A stretch of 21,010 nt of DNA from contig CAYPTI010000005.1 of the NCBI GenBank assembly GCA_964413525.1, forward strand, positions 1-21,010, in the 5' to 3' direction. Made by a program: the position numbers and the translations under genes. How positions within the stretch are numbered: the stretch's first letter is position 1; each line of letters starts with the position of its first letter. Of this stretch, positions 1 to 6,698 are shown in pieces. The notes beneath the pieces are model-generated. The model saw only the letters and a program-made list of their open reading frames with translations. It was not told the DNA's origin and searched no databases. Source of the stretch: CAYPTI01 sp964413525 [NCBI: uncultured bacterium] (GTDB lineage: Bacteria; T1Sed10-126).

Positions 1-282
1 CGCTACGCCCTTCCCAACAGCCGGTTCATGGTTCATCAGCCGCTCGGCGGAGCGGAAGGGCAGGCCACGGACGTGGAGATCCGGACCCAGGAACTGCTCC
101 GGATCAAGGATCGGATCATTGAGATCCTCTCCCGTCACACCGGCAAGGACGAGGACACGGTCCGCGAGGACGTCGACCGGGACCATTTTATGTCGTCAAC
201 GGAAGCGGTAGACTATGGGCTGGTAGATGAAGTGCTTGAATCCCGGAAGGAAGCCGAGAAGCTTGTTTCCGGGGATGAATAA
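1..282 (+). CDS. clpP: ClpP protease subunit, C-terminal part (5' truncated)
   Basis: This is the last 93 codons of the ATP-dependent Clp protease proteolytic subunit, the serine peptidase that forms the degradation chamber docked by ClpX. The reading frame is open from the first base, so the gene starts outside the window. The segment FMVHQP holds the catalytic His of the Ser-His-Asp triad. The segment DRDHFMSSTEAVDYGLVDEV holds the catalytic Asp region and the usual C-terminal signature. The catalytic Ser lies upstream and is not visible. The frame ends 25 bases before the clpX ATG, the classic clpP-clpX order, so the two are probably co-transcribed. Seen: the motifs and the order. Inferred: that the missing N-terminus is normal. 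Confidence 0.95.
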   Translation, partial: RYALPNSRFMVHQPLGGAEGQATDVEIRTQELLRIKDRIIEILSRHTGKDEDTVREDVDRDHFMSSTEAVDYGLVDEVLESRKEAEKLVSGDE

Positions 283-307
283 TTTTCCGGATTCAGGGTG
301 ATGCTTG

Positions 308-1573
308 ATGTTTCGTTACGGTAACGAGGACGATGACCTTCGCTGCACCTTCTGCGGAAAGGACCAGGAGGACGTCCGGAGGCTGGTTGCCGGTCCGAGC
401 GTTTACATCTGCGACGAATGCATCGAGGTCTGCAACGAAATTATCTCGGAGGATCTTCCGGAGGACGGCGAAGAGGAGGACGAACAGTTTACCCTCCCGA
501 CTCCCTCCGAGATTCAGCAAAAGCTCGACAAGTACGTCATCGGACAGGACGAGGCCAAGAAGGTCATCTCCGTCGCCGTCTACAACCACTACAAACGGGT
601 CTCCAACCCCGCCACCGCCTCCCGGGGGGAGGTCGACATCGAGAAAAGCAACATCATGATGATCGGCCCCACCGGAAGCGGCAAGACCCTGATCGCGCGG
701 ACCCTGGCCGACATCCTGGACGTTCCCTTCTGCATCGTTGATTCCACTGCCCTCACCGAGGCGGGCTACGTCGGAGAGGACGTCGAGAACATTCTGCTCC
801 GGCTGGTTCAGGACTCGGAGTTTGATTTTCAGGAGGCCGAGAAGGGGATCATTTACATCGACGAGATCGACAAGATCGCCCGCAAGGCCGACAACCCCTC
901 CATCACCCGGGACGTCAGCGGCGAAGGGGTCCAGCAGGCTCTGCTCAAGATCATCGAGGGCACCGTGGCCAACGTCCCTCCCCAGGGCGGCCGCAAACAC
1001 CCCCACCAGGACTACATCCAGGTGGACACCAACAACATCCTGTTCATCTGTGGCGGAGCCTTCGTGGGGCTGGAGGAGATCATCGAACGGCGGTTGAAGG
1101 GCAACGCCCTCGGGTTCGGCACGGAAGTGAAGTCCTTCGAGGAGTGGGAGCGAACCGATCTGCTCCGGGAAGTCGAGCCGGAAGATCTCCTCGAGTACGG
1201 GTTCATTCCCGAGTTCGCCGGTCGGATTCCCGTCACGGCGACGCTTGAAAAACTCGATCAGGAGGACCTCGTTCAGATCCTTCGGGAACCCGAAAACGCC
1301 CTGACCAAACAGTATCGGCGGCTGTTCGAACTGGAAAACGTTAACCTGAAGTTTACCGACGAGGCCCTGGAGGAGATCGCCGCCCGGGCCATCGACCGGG
1401 AGACCGGTGCCCGGGCCCTCCGGACCATCATGGAAAGTTGTATGCTGGAAGTGATGTACGACATCCCGGACGATCCCGACGTCACCGAGGTCGTGATCAC
1501 CGGGGAAGCGATCCGGGGTCAGGAGGATCCGATCCGGGTTTATTCGGGGGAAGAAGAACGAGAAACTGCCTGA
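308..1573 (+). CDS. clpX: ClpX, ATP-dependent unfoldase of the Clp protease
   Basis: AAA+ unfoldase that recognises tagged substrates and threads them into ClpP. The 421 residues match the family length. Seen in order: an N-terminal zinc-binding domain with CxxC pairs at 13/16 and 35/38; an acidic linker (about 48-60); Walker A GPTGSGKT at 120-127; pore-1 loop GYVG at 153-156; Walker B IIYIDE at 181-186; the RKH loop at 229-231; sensor 1 near 241-250; the arginine-finger region FAGR at 303-306; and sensor 2 GAR at 367-369. All key residues are present. ATG at 308 is preferred to the in-frame TTG at 305 because an AGGGTGAT-like ribosome site lies just upstream (295-302). No lon gene follows; the next gene is an aminotransferase 222 bases away. 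No convincing terminator is seen. Confidence 0.97.
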   Translation: MFRYGNEDDDLRCTFCGKDQEDVRRLVAGPSVYICDECIEVCNEIISEDLPEDGEEEDEQFTLPTPSEIQQKLDKYVIGQDEAKKVISVAVYNHYKRVSNPATASRGEVDIEKSNIMMIGPTGSGKTLIARTLADILDVPFCIVDSTALTEAGYVGEDVENILLRLVQDSEFDFQEAEKGIIYIDEIDKIARKADNPSITRDVSGEGVQQALLKIIEGTVANVPPQGGRKHPHQDYIQVDTNNILFICGGAFVGLEEIIERRLKGNALGFGTEVKSFEEWERTDLLREVEPEDLLEYGFIPEFAGRIPVTATLEKLDQEDLVQILREPENALTKQYRRLFELENVNLKFTDEALEEIAARAIDRETGARALRTIMESCMLEVMYDIPDDPDVTEVVITGEAIRGQEDPIRVYSGEEERETA

Positions 1574-1687
1574 CTTCGTTTCGACGGACCTCCCATCTTC
1601 CTGGCGTCGGTATCCCGTGATGAGGGTCCTTCAACGTCCTTCCAACTGCTATCCACGAACCAGCCCGACCGTCCTTGTTCCGGGCCA

Positions 1688-1747
1688 ACGGTACCTCGTT
1701 TGTTCGACCTTCCAATCGCCTGACACCGGGGATCGGTATGGTACCGT
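1688..1747 (+). promoter_or_regulatory. Inverted-repeat leader of the aminotransferase gene
   Basis: ACGGTACC (1688-1695) and GGTACCGT (1740-1747) are perfect 8-base inverted repeats separated by 44 bases. The 3' arm also overlaps a local hairpin, CGGTA (1734-1738) with TACCG (1742-1746), so the two pairings exclude each other. TTCGACC occurs twice at 1703-1709 and 1754-1760. This could be an attenuator-like leader or a repressor site. No T-box, glycine or SAM riboswitch consensus is visible and no good promoter hexamers were found. Function is inference only. Confidence 0.35.
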
Positions 1748-1795
1748 GACGTATTCGACCCCCTGATTGAATCCCCCAACGGGAGGAACGTCCTC

Positions 1796-2932
1796 ATGCA
1801 GTACCGCCCCCGGATTCTCGCTCCCGGTCCAACCCCGGTTCCCGAATCCGCCCGGCTCACCATGGCGGAACGAAATCCCTACCATCGGACCGAACAATTT
1901 TCGGCCGTCCTCCGACGGATCCGGGAACGTCTTCAGCGCATTCTGAACCGGGAAGGTCCGGTGGTGCTGGTTAACGGTTCCGGGACCGCCGGCATGGAAC
2001 TGGCGGTTCAGTCCCTGGTGGAACCGGAGGATCGGGTTCTGGTCGTCGAAACCGGGAAGTTCGGCCGCCGCTGGTCCGGCATCCTCCGCAGCAGGGGAGC
2101 CGAGGTTGATGTCGTCGAGGTGGAGCCGGGGGAAACCGTCCGCCCGGACATCGTCCGCGAGCGGCTCACGGCCGGCTCCTACCGGGCCCTGTTTTCCACC
2201 CTGGTGGAGACGTCGACCCTGGTCCGGCACCCCGTGGAGGATCTGCTGGAGGAATCGTCCGATCTGTACCACGTGGTGGACGCCATCAGCGGGCTGGGGG
2301 CCGAACCCTTCGACCCGGACGCGGCCGGCGCCGACGCCGTGATCGGCGGATCCCAGAAAGGGTTCATGGCCCCTCCCGGGTTGAGTTTCGTGGGGTTTTC
2401 GGACCGCGGAGCCCGGCGTGCGAAGCAGGTTGATTCGGGGAGTTTCTACCTGGACGGACGGGCCCACCTTGAGCGGCTGGAAGCCGACTCCCAGACCCCC
2501 TGGACTCCCTCCATGAACCTGATCCGGAGCCTGGAAACCTGCCTTGACCAACTGGAACGAGAAGGACTGGAGGATGCCCGGGAACGGCACCGGCGGCTGG
2601 CTTCCACCTGCCGGTCGGCCGTCGAAGCGATGGGGCTGGACCTGTTCGGGGAGCACAACTCCGTCGTCGGTACGCCGGTAAAGCTGCCGGATGACCTGGC
2701 GGACGGTTCGCTGCAGCAGACCATCCACGAGGAATACAACCTTTATGTTCCCGGCGGGCAGCAGGAACTGGCGGGACGGTTGCTCCGGATCGGTCACCTC
2801 GGGTACGTCGATTATTTCGACTTGCTGGCCGGGCTGGCGGCCCTGGAGCAGGGATTGCTCCGGGCGGATTGGACCCTTGCCCCGGGGGACGGTTTGACGG
2901 CCGCCCAGCAAACTTGGGAACGACTCAACTAG
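1796..2932 (+). CDS. Class V PLP aminotransferase (alanine/serine-glyoxylate type)
   Basis: Fold-type I, class V aminotransferase of 378 residues, the usual size for alanine-glyoxylate, serine-glyoxylate or serine-pyruvate transaminases. Seen: the N-terminal LAPGPTPVP segment (8-16); the phosphate-loop NGSGTAGME (60-68); the PLP-pyridine Asp in VVDAISGLG (D162); the Schiff-base Lys in GGSQKGFMAPPG (K188); TPWTPSMNLI in the small domain, matching the family's TPxTPxxxL; and LLRIGHLG near the C-terminus. GGGAGG at 1781-1786 lies nine bases before the ATG and fixes the start. The substrate cannot be read from sequence. Relatives commonly serve serine/glycine or glyoxylate metabolism, but no serA or glycine-cleavage gene is nearby to decide. 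It is flanked by 222- and 167-base gaps, so it is probably its own transcription unit. Confidence 0.85.
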   Translation: MQYRPRILAPGPTPVPESARLTMAERNPYHRTEQFSAVLRRIRERLQRILNREGPVVLVNGSGTAGMELAVQSLVEPEDRVLVVETGKFGRRWSGILRSRGAEVDVVEVEPGETVRPDIVRERLTAGSYRALFSTLVETSTLVRHPVEDLLEESSDLYHVVDAISGLGAEPFDPDAAGADAVIGGSQKGFMAPPGLSFVGFSDRGARRAKQVDSGSFYLDGRAHLERLEADSQTPWTPSMNLIRSLETCLDQLEREGLEDARERHRRLASTCRSAVEAMGLDLFGEHNSVVGTPVKLPDDLADGSLQQTIHEEYNLYVPGGQQELAGRLLRIGHLGYVDYFDLLAGLAALEQGLLRADWTLAPGDGLTAAQQTWERLN

Positions 2933-2955
2933 TTCGGCCAGGGGGCGGGGACTTG

Positions 2956-2972
2956 GTTGGAACGGGTCCAAC
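2956..2972 (+). other. Small hairpin downstream of the aminotransferase gene
   Basis: GTTGGA (2956-2961) and TCCAAC (2967-2972) form a perfect 6-bp stem with a 5-base loop, 24 bases after the aminotransferase stop. There is no following T tract, so it is at best a weak or factor-dependent terminator. Confidence 0.25.
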
Positions 2973-2998
2973 GCGACGGCTGGACGTTCGGGGAAGCA

Positions 2999-3072
2999 GG
3001 ATTCCACCCGTTTGCTCGCCGGATGGAAAGAACCCGGGCCGTATGGTTCAATGAAGGGATTCTTCCACCCGT
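2999..3072 (+). repeat. Imperfect direct repeat upstream of hisZ
   Basis: GGATTCCACCCGT (2999-3011) recurs as GGATTCTTCCACCCGT (3057-3072), 58 bases later and differing only by a 3-base insertion. Both lie in the 167-base gap before hisZ. They could be paired regulator sites or a chance duplication. Confidence 0.3.
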
Positions 3073-3099
3073 CCTGATCGGGGATCGGAGTTGATCGCC

Positions 3100-4269
3100 A
3101 TGAACACCGTGCCGGATCGACAGCTCGCCCTGCTCCCCCCCGGGGTCCGGGTGTTGCTTCCGAGGGACAGCCGAAACAAGCGCCGGTTCGTCAATCAATT
3201 GTGCGAACGGGCCCAATCGTGGGGGTTTTCCGAGCTGGATCTTCCGACGCTGGATTACTACGAATCGATGACCGCCGGCGTCAGCGAGGACCTGGCCCGG
3301 CGGACGTATCAATTTCACGACGACGAGGGGGAACGTCTGGCCCTTCGTCCCGACGCCACGGCTCAGCTTGCCAAGATCCTGTCGGGGCGGTTTGATCGAG
3401 AGGAGCTGCCGGGACGGTACTGCTACGTCACTCGAAATTTCCGGGCGTTCGAACTTCGCCGGGGGGAACTGAGGGAATTTGAGCAATTTGGAGCCGAGAT
3501 CCTGCGGGAGGATCGGTTTTCGGCCGATCTGGAACTGCTTCTGCTGATGTTTGAATTGATGTCCCTGCTGGGTCGGGACAACCTGGTTATCGACCTGGGA
3601 CACGTTCAGGTCTACCAGGGACTGGTGGACGATCTGGGGCTTTCGAAGCGCCAGCGGCAGGAACTCTGGAAGACAATTCACCGGAAAAACGTCCCGGGGC
3701 TCCGGAAGGTGCTGGACGAGCTGCCGGTTGCGGAGGCCCGGCGGGAATTTTTGCTGGAATTGCCGGACCTCTACGGCGAGGCGGTGGAGTTCGAGCGCTG
3801 GCTGTCCGACGACCGGTTACCCGACCGGACCCGCGAGGGGCTCGAGTACCTGCGGACGCTGGAACGGGCGCTGGAGCGGGCCGGGTACGGTGATTCCATC
3901 ACCCTGGACCTCGGGGTGGTCCGGGACCTGGATTATTACACCGGCATCGTGTTCGAGGGGCTTTTGCCCGGGGTTGGGCAACCGGTGGTCGGAGGCGGTC
4001 GATACGATCGACTGTATCCGAATTACGGGGTCGAACTTCCGGCGACCGGATTCGCGATCGAAATTCACCGGTTAATTCCGCTTCTGAAGCAGGCCCGGGA
4101 AAACGGCGAATTGGTGGAGGTCTATTGTCCGGAGTCAACCGACGCCGCCCTGGAATGTTTGCGGGAACTGAGGCGGGAGGACCGGGTGGCCGTGAACTTC
4201 CGGGAGCCGCCGGACCGGACTGACGATTCGTGGATCGACCCCGAAGGGGTCCTGCACGTCTCAACTTGA
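3100..4269 (+). CDS. hisZ: HisZ, regulatory subunit of ATP phosphoribosyltransferase
   Basis: Class II aminoacyl-tRNA-synthetase-like paralogue of HisRS that, in the known system, pairs with a short HisG to catalyse and regulate the first step of histidine synthesis. Seen: a catalytic-core-like domain with motif 2 region LALRPDATAQLAKI, the ELRRGELREFEQFGAEIL segment, LDLGVVRDLDYYTGIVFEG, and motif 3-like VVGGGRYDRL followed by LPATGFAIEIHRL. The protein is 389 residues and lacks the full anticodon-binding domain expected of a true HisRS (about 420 or more), which favours HisZ. ATG at 3100 is chosen because GGAG at 3087-3090 is nine bases upstream, whereas it would abut the in-frame TTG at 3091. 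No hisG or other his gene is in the window; purA follows after 439 bases. Confidence 0.85.
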   Translation: MNTVPDRQLALLPPGVRVLLPRDSRNKRRFVNQLCERAQSWGFSELDLPTLDYYESMTAGVSEDLARRTYQFHDDEGERLALRPDATAQLAKILSGRFDREELPGRYCYVTRNFRAFELRRGELREFEQFGAEILREDRFSADLELLLLMFELMSLLGRDNLVIDLGHVQVYQGLVDDLGLSKRQRQELWKTIHRKNVPGLRKVLDELPVAEARREFLLELPDLYGEAVEFERWLSDDRLPDRTREGLEYLRTLERALERAGYGDSITLDLGVVRDLDYYTGIVFEGLLPGVGQPVVGGGRYDRLYPNYGVELPATGFAIEIHRLIPLLKQARENGELVEVYCPESTDAALECLRELRREDRVAVNFREPPDRTDDSWIDPEGVLHVST

Positions 4270-4321
4270 TCGGCTGCTCAACCCTGTCCCGGGGCGGTCC
4301 GTTTCCGTTCCACCCGGGTTC

Positions 4322-4358
4322 CCGGTCGTACTCCAAGGAACCCCTTGGTGAAGACCGG
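4322..4358 (+). other. Two-tier hairpin between hisZ and purA
   Basis: Outer arms CCGGTC (4322-4327) and GACCGG (4353-4358) enclose inner arms CCAAGG (4333-4338) and CCTTGG (4343-4348), with an AACC tetraloop and an internal loop between the tiers. Both stems are perfect. There is no T tract after it. It is the first of four stem structures in the 439-base hisZ-purA gap. Confidence 0.5.
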
Positions 4359-4386
4359 AGGCGAATTTGCAGGGACATCTCGTGTG

Positions 4387-4502
4387 ATTGGTTCCCCGGT
4401 TCGATTTGTTCATTCTCGTTCAACCGTCTGTTGAACTCCGAGGTCTTTGTCGTCATTGGTTAAGACGATAAAGAAAGCCTCAAAACGAACCGGGGAACCA
4501 AT
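4387..4502 (+). promoter_or_regulatory. Candidate structured RNA (three-way junction) in purA leader
   Basis: ATTGGTTCCCCGGTTCG (4387-4403) is the exact reverse complement of 4486-4502, giving a perfect 17-bp closing stem around 82 bases. Inside are two hairpins. One is GTTCAAC/GTTGAAC (4418-4424 with 4430-4436, 5-base loop). The other is a 10-bp stem with one G.U pair (4445-4454 with 4464-4473, 9-base loop), extended by GAGG/CCTC (4440-4443 with 4478-4481). The apical loop of the second hairpin repeats ATTGGTT (4455-4461), which can also pair with AACCAAT (4496-4502), part of the closing stem, so a switch is conceivable. It does not match the purine-riboswitch core, T-box or any family I recognise. 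It may instead be a small palindromic element. Seen: the pairings. Inferred: that it acts as RNA on purA. Confidence 0.5.
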
Positions 4503-4539
4503 GATAGCGGTAGGTTGGATCATGGAACCGTACTCCGGG

Positions 4540-4561
4540 ACCGGGGAGGTCACCCTCCGGT
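4540..4561 (+). other. GC-rich hairpin in purA leader
   Basis: ACCGGGG (4540-4546) pairs with CTCCGGT (4555-4561) including one G.U, leaving a small loop. An alternative pairing GGTCA/TGACC (4549-4553 with 4562-4566) would exclude it. GC-rich stems of this size can occur by chance in this genome. Confidence 0.3.
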
Positions 4562-4620
4562 TGACCGAGAATGATGTCAGGAGGTTGTTTGTGTCCCCAA
4601 TTCGGAGCCCAATCCAGGGG

Positions 4621-4641
4621 GACCGTTCGTCCCGAACGGTC
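4621..4641 (+). promoter_or_regulatory. Perfect 9-bp dyad upstream of purA (operator or hairpin)
   Basis: GACCGTTCG (4621-4629) and CGAACGGTC (4633-4641) are perfect inverted repeats around a 3-base centre, 53 bases before the purA ribosome site. There is no following T run, so it is not a classic terminator. A dimeric repressor operator or a leader hairpin would both fit. It contains the CCGAAC core known from Bacillus PurR boxes, but not their spacing, so I do not assign PurR. Confidence 0.45.
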
Positions 4642-4693
4642 GCGGGTGGAAGGATGGATTTGATTGTTTGAAACCAACGCCGGAATTTTTGAA

Positions 4694-4698
4694 GGAGG
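4694..4698 (+). promoter_or_regulatory. Ribosome binding site deciding the purA start
   Basis: GGAGG at 4694-4698, ten bases before GTG at 4709. The open frame extends upstream to a TTG at 4664 that has no ribosome site, and the family's conserved N-terminus begins right after 4709. Confidence 0.8.
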
Positions 4699-4708
4699 AC
4701 GAAACGAC

Positions 4709-5965
4709 GTGGAATCGAGTGTGGCGGTCATTGGTGCGCAATGGGGGGACGAGGGCAAGGGAAAGATGGTCGATCGATACGCCCGCCGGGCCGACTGGGT
4801 GGTCCGGTACCAGGGAGGGAACAACGCCGGACATACGGTGGTGGTCGAGGGAGAGAAGTTCGTCCTGCACCTGATTCCATCGGGCATTCTCCACGAGGGT
4901 ACGCGCTGTCTGATCGGGCCGGGCATGGTGGTCAATCTGCGGGAACTTCAGGACGAGATCGCAACCCTTCGGGAGGCGAACGTCCCGGTGGAAGAACGGC
5001 TCCGGATTGCTCCGCGAGCCCATGTGTTGTTCCCCTTCCACCAGTTCCGGGACGCTGAGAAGGAATCCGAACGCGGGGAGGAGAAGATCGGCACGACCAA
5101 GAAGGGCATTGGACCCGCCTACGAGGACAAGGTCCGGCGCTCCGGGCTCCGGATGGTCGACCTTCACGATCCGGATCGAGTGGAGAGCCGGGTCCGCCGG
5201 CGGCTGGAGGAATTGTCTCCCGGCTGGGAGGATTTTGACGGATCGACTCCGGAGGAATTGACCGAGGAGTACCGGGGATATTTCGAGCAACTGAAGCCGC
5301 TTCTCAGACCGGCTCCCGAGACCCTGGCCGAGGCCCGGGCGAACGATCGGAACATTTTGTTTGAGGGCGCCCAGGGAACCCATCTTGACATCGATTTTGG
5401 TTCCTATCCCTACGTGACCTCCTCGAACCCCACGGTGGGCGGGGTGGTTACCGGATCCGGGTTCCCGGGCCATTACCTGGAGTCCGTGGTCGGCATCGCC
5501 AAGGCCTACACGACCCGGGTCGGGAAGGGTCCTTTTCCGGCGGAACTCACCGGAGAGACGGGGGAACGGCTGCGGGAGGAGGGCGGCGAATTCGGGGCCA
5601 CCACCGGGCGACCCCGGCGCTGCGGCTGGCTGGATCTTCCGCTGCTGAAGTTGTCCTGCCGGGTGAACGGATTCACGGAAATCGTGCTGACCAAGCTGGA
5701 CGTATTGAGTGGATTCTCCACCGTGAACATGGCGGTGGAGTACGACGGTCGAGATCGGTTTCCGGCCCGCAACGAGGAACTGGGCCGGGTGACTCCGGTC
5801 TACCGGGAGTTCGAGGGCTGGGAGGAGGACATCACCGGCGCCCGCAATTGGGACGATCTTCCTTCCGGGGCCCAACAGTACGTTGAATTCGTCGAGCGGG
5901 AACTCGAGGTTCCCATTCGGACGATTTCCGTCGGCCCCGGCCGGGAACAGGCCGTCGAACGCTGA
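4709..5965 (+). CDS. purA: Adenylosuccinate synthetase
   Basis: Converts IMP, aspartate and GTP to adenylosuccinate, the first committed step from IMP to AMP; cytosolic homodimer. From the GTG start it has 418 residues, close to the usual length. Seen: GAQWGDEGKGKMVD at 9-22, the P-loop with catalytic D14; GNNAGHTVV at 38-45 with catalytic H42; IGTTKKGIGPAYEDK at 127-141, the IMP-binding region; FEGAQGTHLDIDFGSYPYVT at 218-237; YTTRVGKGPFPAE at 267-279; GATTGRPRRCGWLD at 296-309; and LTKLDVLSGF at 327-336. No residue expected for catalysis is missing. hisZ lies upstream across a structured 439-base gap, and a lipoprotein gene begins 37 bases downstream. Confidence 0.97.
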   Translation: MESSVAVIGAQWGDEGKGKMVDRYARRADWVVRYQGGNNAGHTVVVEGEKFVLHLIPSGILHEGTRCLIGPGMVVNLRELQDEIATLREANVPVEERLRIAPRAHVLFPFHQFRDAEKESERGEEKIGTTKKGIGPAYEDKVRRSGLRMVDLHDPDRVESRVRRRLEELSPGWEDFDGSTPEELTEEYRGYFEQLKPLLRPAPETLAEARANDRNILFEGAQGTHLDIDFGSYPYVTSSNPTVGGVVTGSGFPGHYLESVVGIAKAYTTRVGKGPFPAELTGETGERLREEGGEFGATTGRPRRCGWLDLPLLKLSCRVNGFTEIVLTKLDVLSGFSTVNMAVEYDGRDRFPARNEELGRVTPVYREFEGWEEDITGARNWDDLPSGAQQYVEFVERELEVPIRTISVGPGREQAVER

Positions 5966-6002
5966 ACCACTCGTCGGACCGATTCGGACCGGGACGCTAA
6001 CC

Positions 6003-6644
6003 GTGCCTCTTCGCGGTGCGATGCTTCTCTTGGTTGGCCTTGTTTTGACGGGATGCGCTGTTCTCGGGGGGACGGCCAACGGACCCCTTCCGACCCCCGG
6101 CTGGGAGGCGGATCGAACCTGGTCGGTGGAACAGACCGTCTGGACGGACCGTTACCATCATCCCGATATCGTTTCCGACACCTCGGTCCGGTCCCGGGTC
6201 GACTACCGGGTGGAGGCACGTTCCGGAGGGTACGACCTGATCTGGGAACGAGACGACGAACGAAGGATCCTGCGGTTAACCGAAGGGTTTCAACCCCACT
6301 CGATCTGGGAACGGAACGCCGAAGGAGGTTCCCCTCGCCGGATGCAGGCCCCCGATTACCAGCAGGGGATGGTTCTGTTCGCTTCCGGGCCCGAGGAACC
6401 GGTGCTGGTGATGGTCCCGGCCTGCCGGAGCGGGGAACGAACCGTCTATCCCCTGCGGGAGGGTGGGGCCGATCCGGTCCGGATCGATTGTTCGGGGGCC
6501 GACGAGGGGGTTTGGGAGGTTCAGCGAGGGAACGATCGCTGGGTCCTGCGGTGGCGGGAGGGCGATCCCTGGTGGCGGGAAATTCGCTGGTTCCACCGGG
6601 GACGACTGGTCCAGCGCCAGATTCTGGTGGAGTCGGCCGAATAA
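6003..6644 (+). CDS. Trp-rich putative lipoprotein, unknown function
   Basis: I do not recognise a family. From GTG at 6003 the product is 213 residues with a short basic start (Arg4), a hydrophobic stretch (about 7-15) and the lipobox LTGC ending at Cys18, so it should be a signal-peptidase-II-processed lipoprotein. The mature part is hydrophilic with alternating polar/aromatic segments typical of beta structure and carries about 11 Trp, several in a C-terminal cluster with Arg (WVLRWREGDPWWREIRWF at about 178-195). The start is uncertain: ATG at 6021 would leave a signal peptide without a basic end, and no strong ribosome site is visible for either. It begins 37 bases after purA and may be co-transcribed. 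A terminator-like hairpin follows. Confidence 0.7.
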   Translation: MPLRGAMLLLVGLVLTGCAVLGGTANGPLPTPGWEADRTWSVEQTVWTDRYHHPDIVSDTSVRSRVDYRVEARSGGYDLIWERDDERRILRLTEGFQPHSIWERNAEGGSPRRMQAPDYQQGMVLFASGPEEPVLVMVPACRSGERTVYPLREGGADPVRIDCSGADEGVWEVQRGNDRWVLRWREGDPWWREIRWFHRGRLVQRQILVESAE

Positions 6645-6676
6645 CCCCTCACCCGCGGCGTTTCCGGCTCGTTTTC

Positions 6677-6698
6677 GTGGGCTCCGGCCCACTATTTT
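6677..6698 (+). terminator. Probable intrinsic terminator after the lipoprotein gene
   Basis: GTGGGC (6677-6682) and GCCCAC (6687-6692) form a perfect GC-rich 6-bp stem with a TCCG tetraloop, followed directly by TATTTT. It lies 32 bases after the lipoprotein stop. It is the only hairpin with a T-rich tail I found in the window. Confidence 0.5.

Noticed and set aside
1574-1795. T-box or amino-acid riboswitch before the aminotransferase
   Set aside because: No AGGGTGGNACCGCG-like T-box sequence, and no glycine or SAM aptamer core.
1649-3007. Long open frame (about 450 codons) on the minus strand opposite the aminotransferase
   Set aside because: It mirrors the codon bias of the clear + strand gene, has Pro/Gly/Arg-rich low-complexity translation and no recognisable motif or ribosome site.
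4387-4502. Purine (guanine/adenine) riboswitch
   Set aside because: It is a three-way junction, but the closing stem is far longer and the conserved junction and loop bases of the purine aptamer are absent.
4577-6079. 500-codon minus-strand open frame opposite purA
   Set aside because: Antisense shadow of a certain purA gene; no family features.
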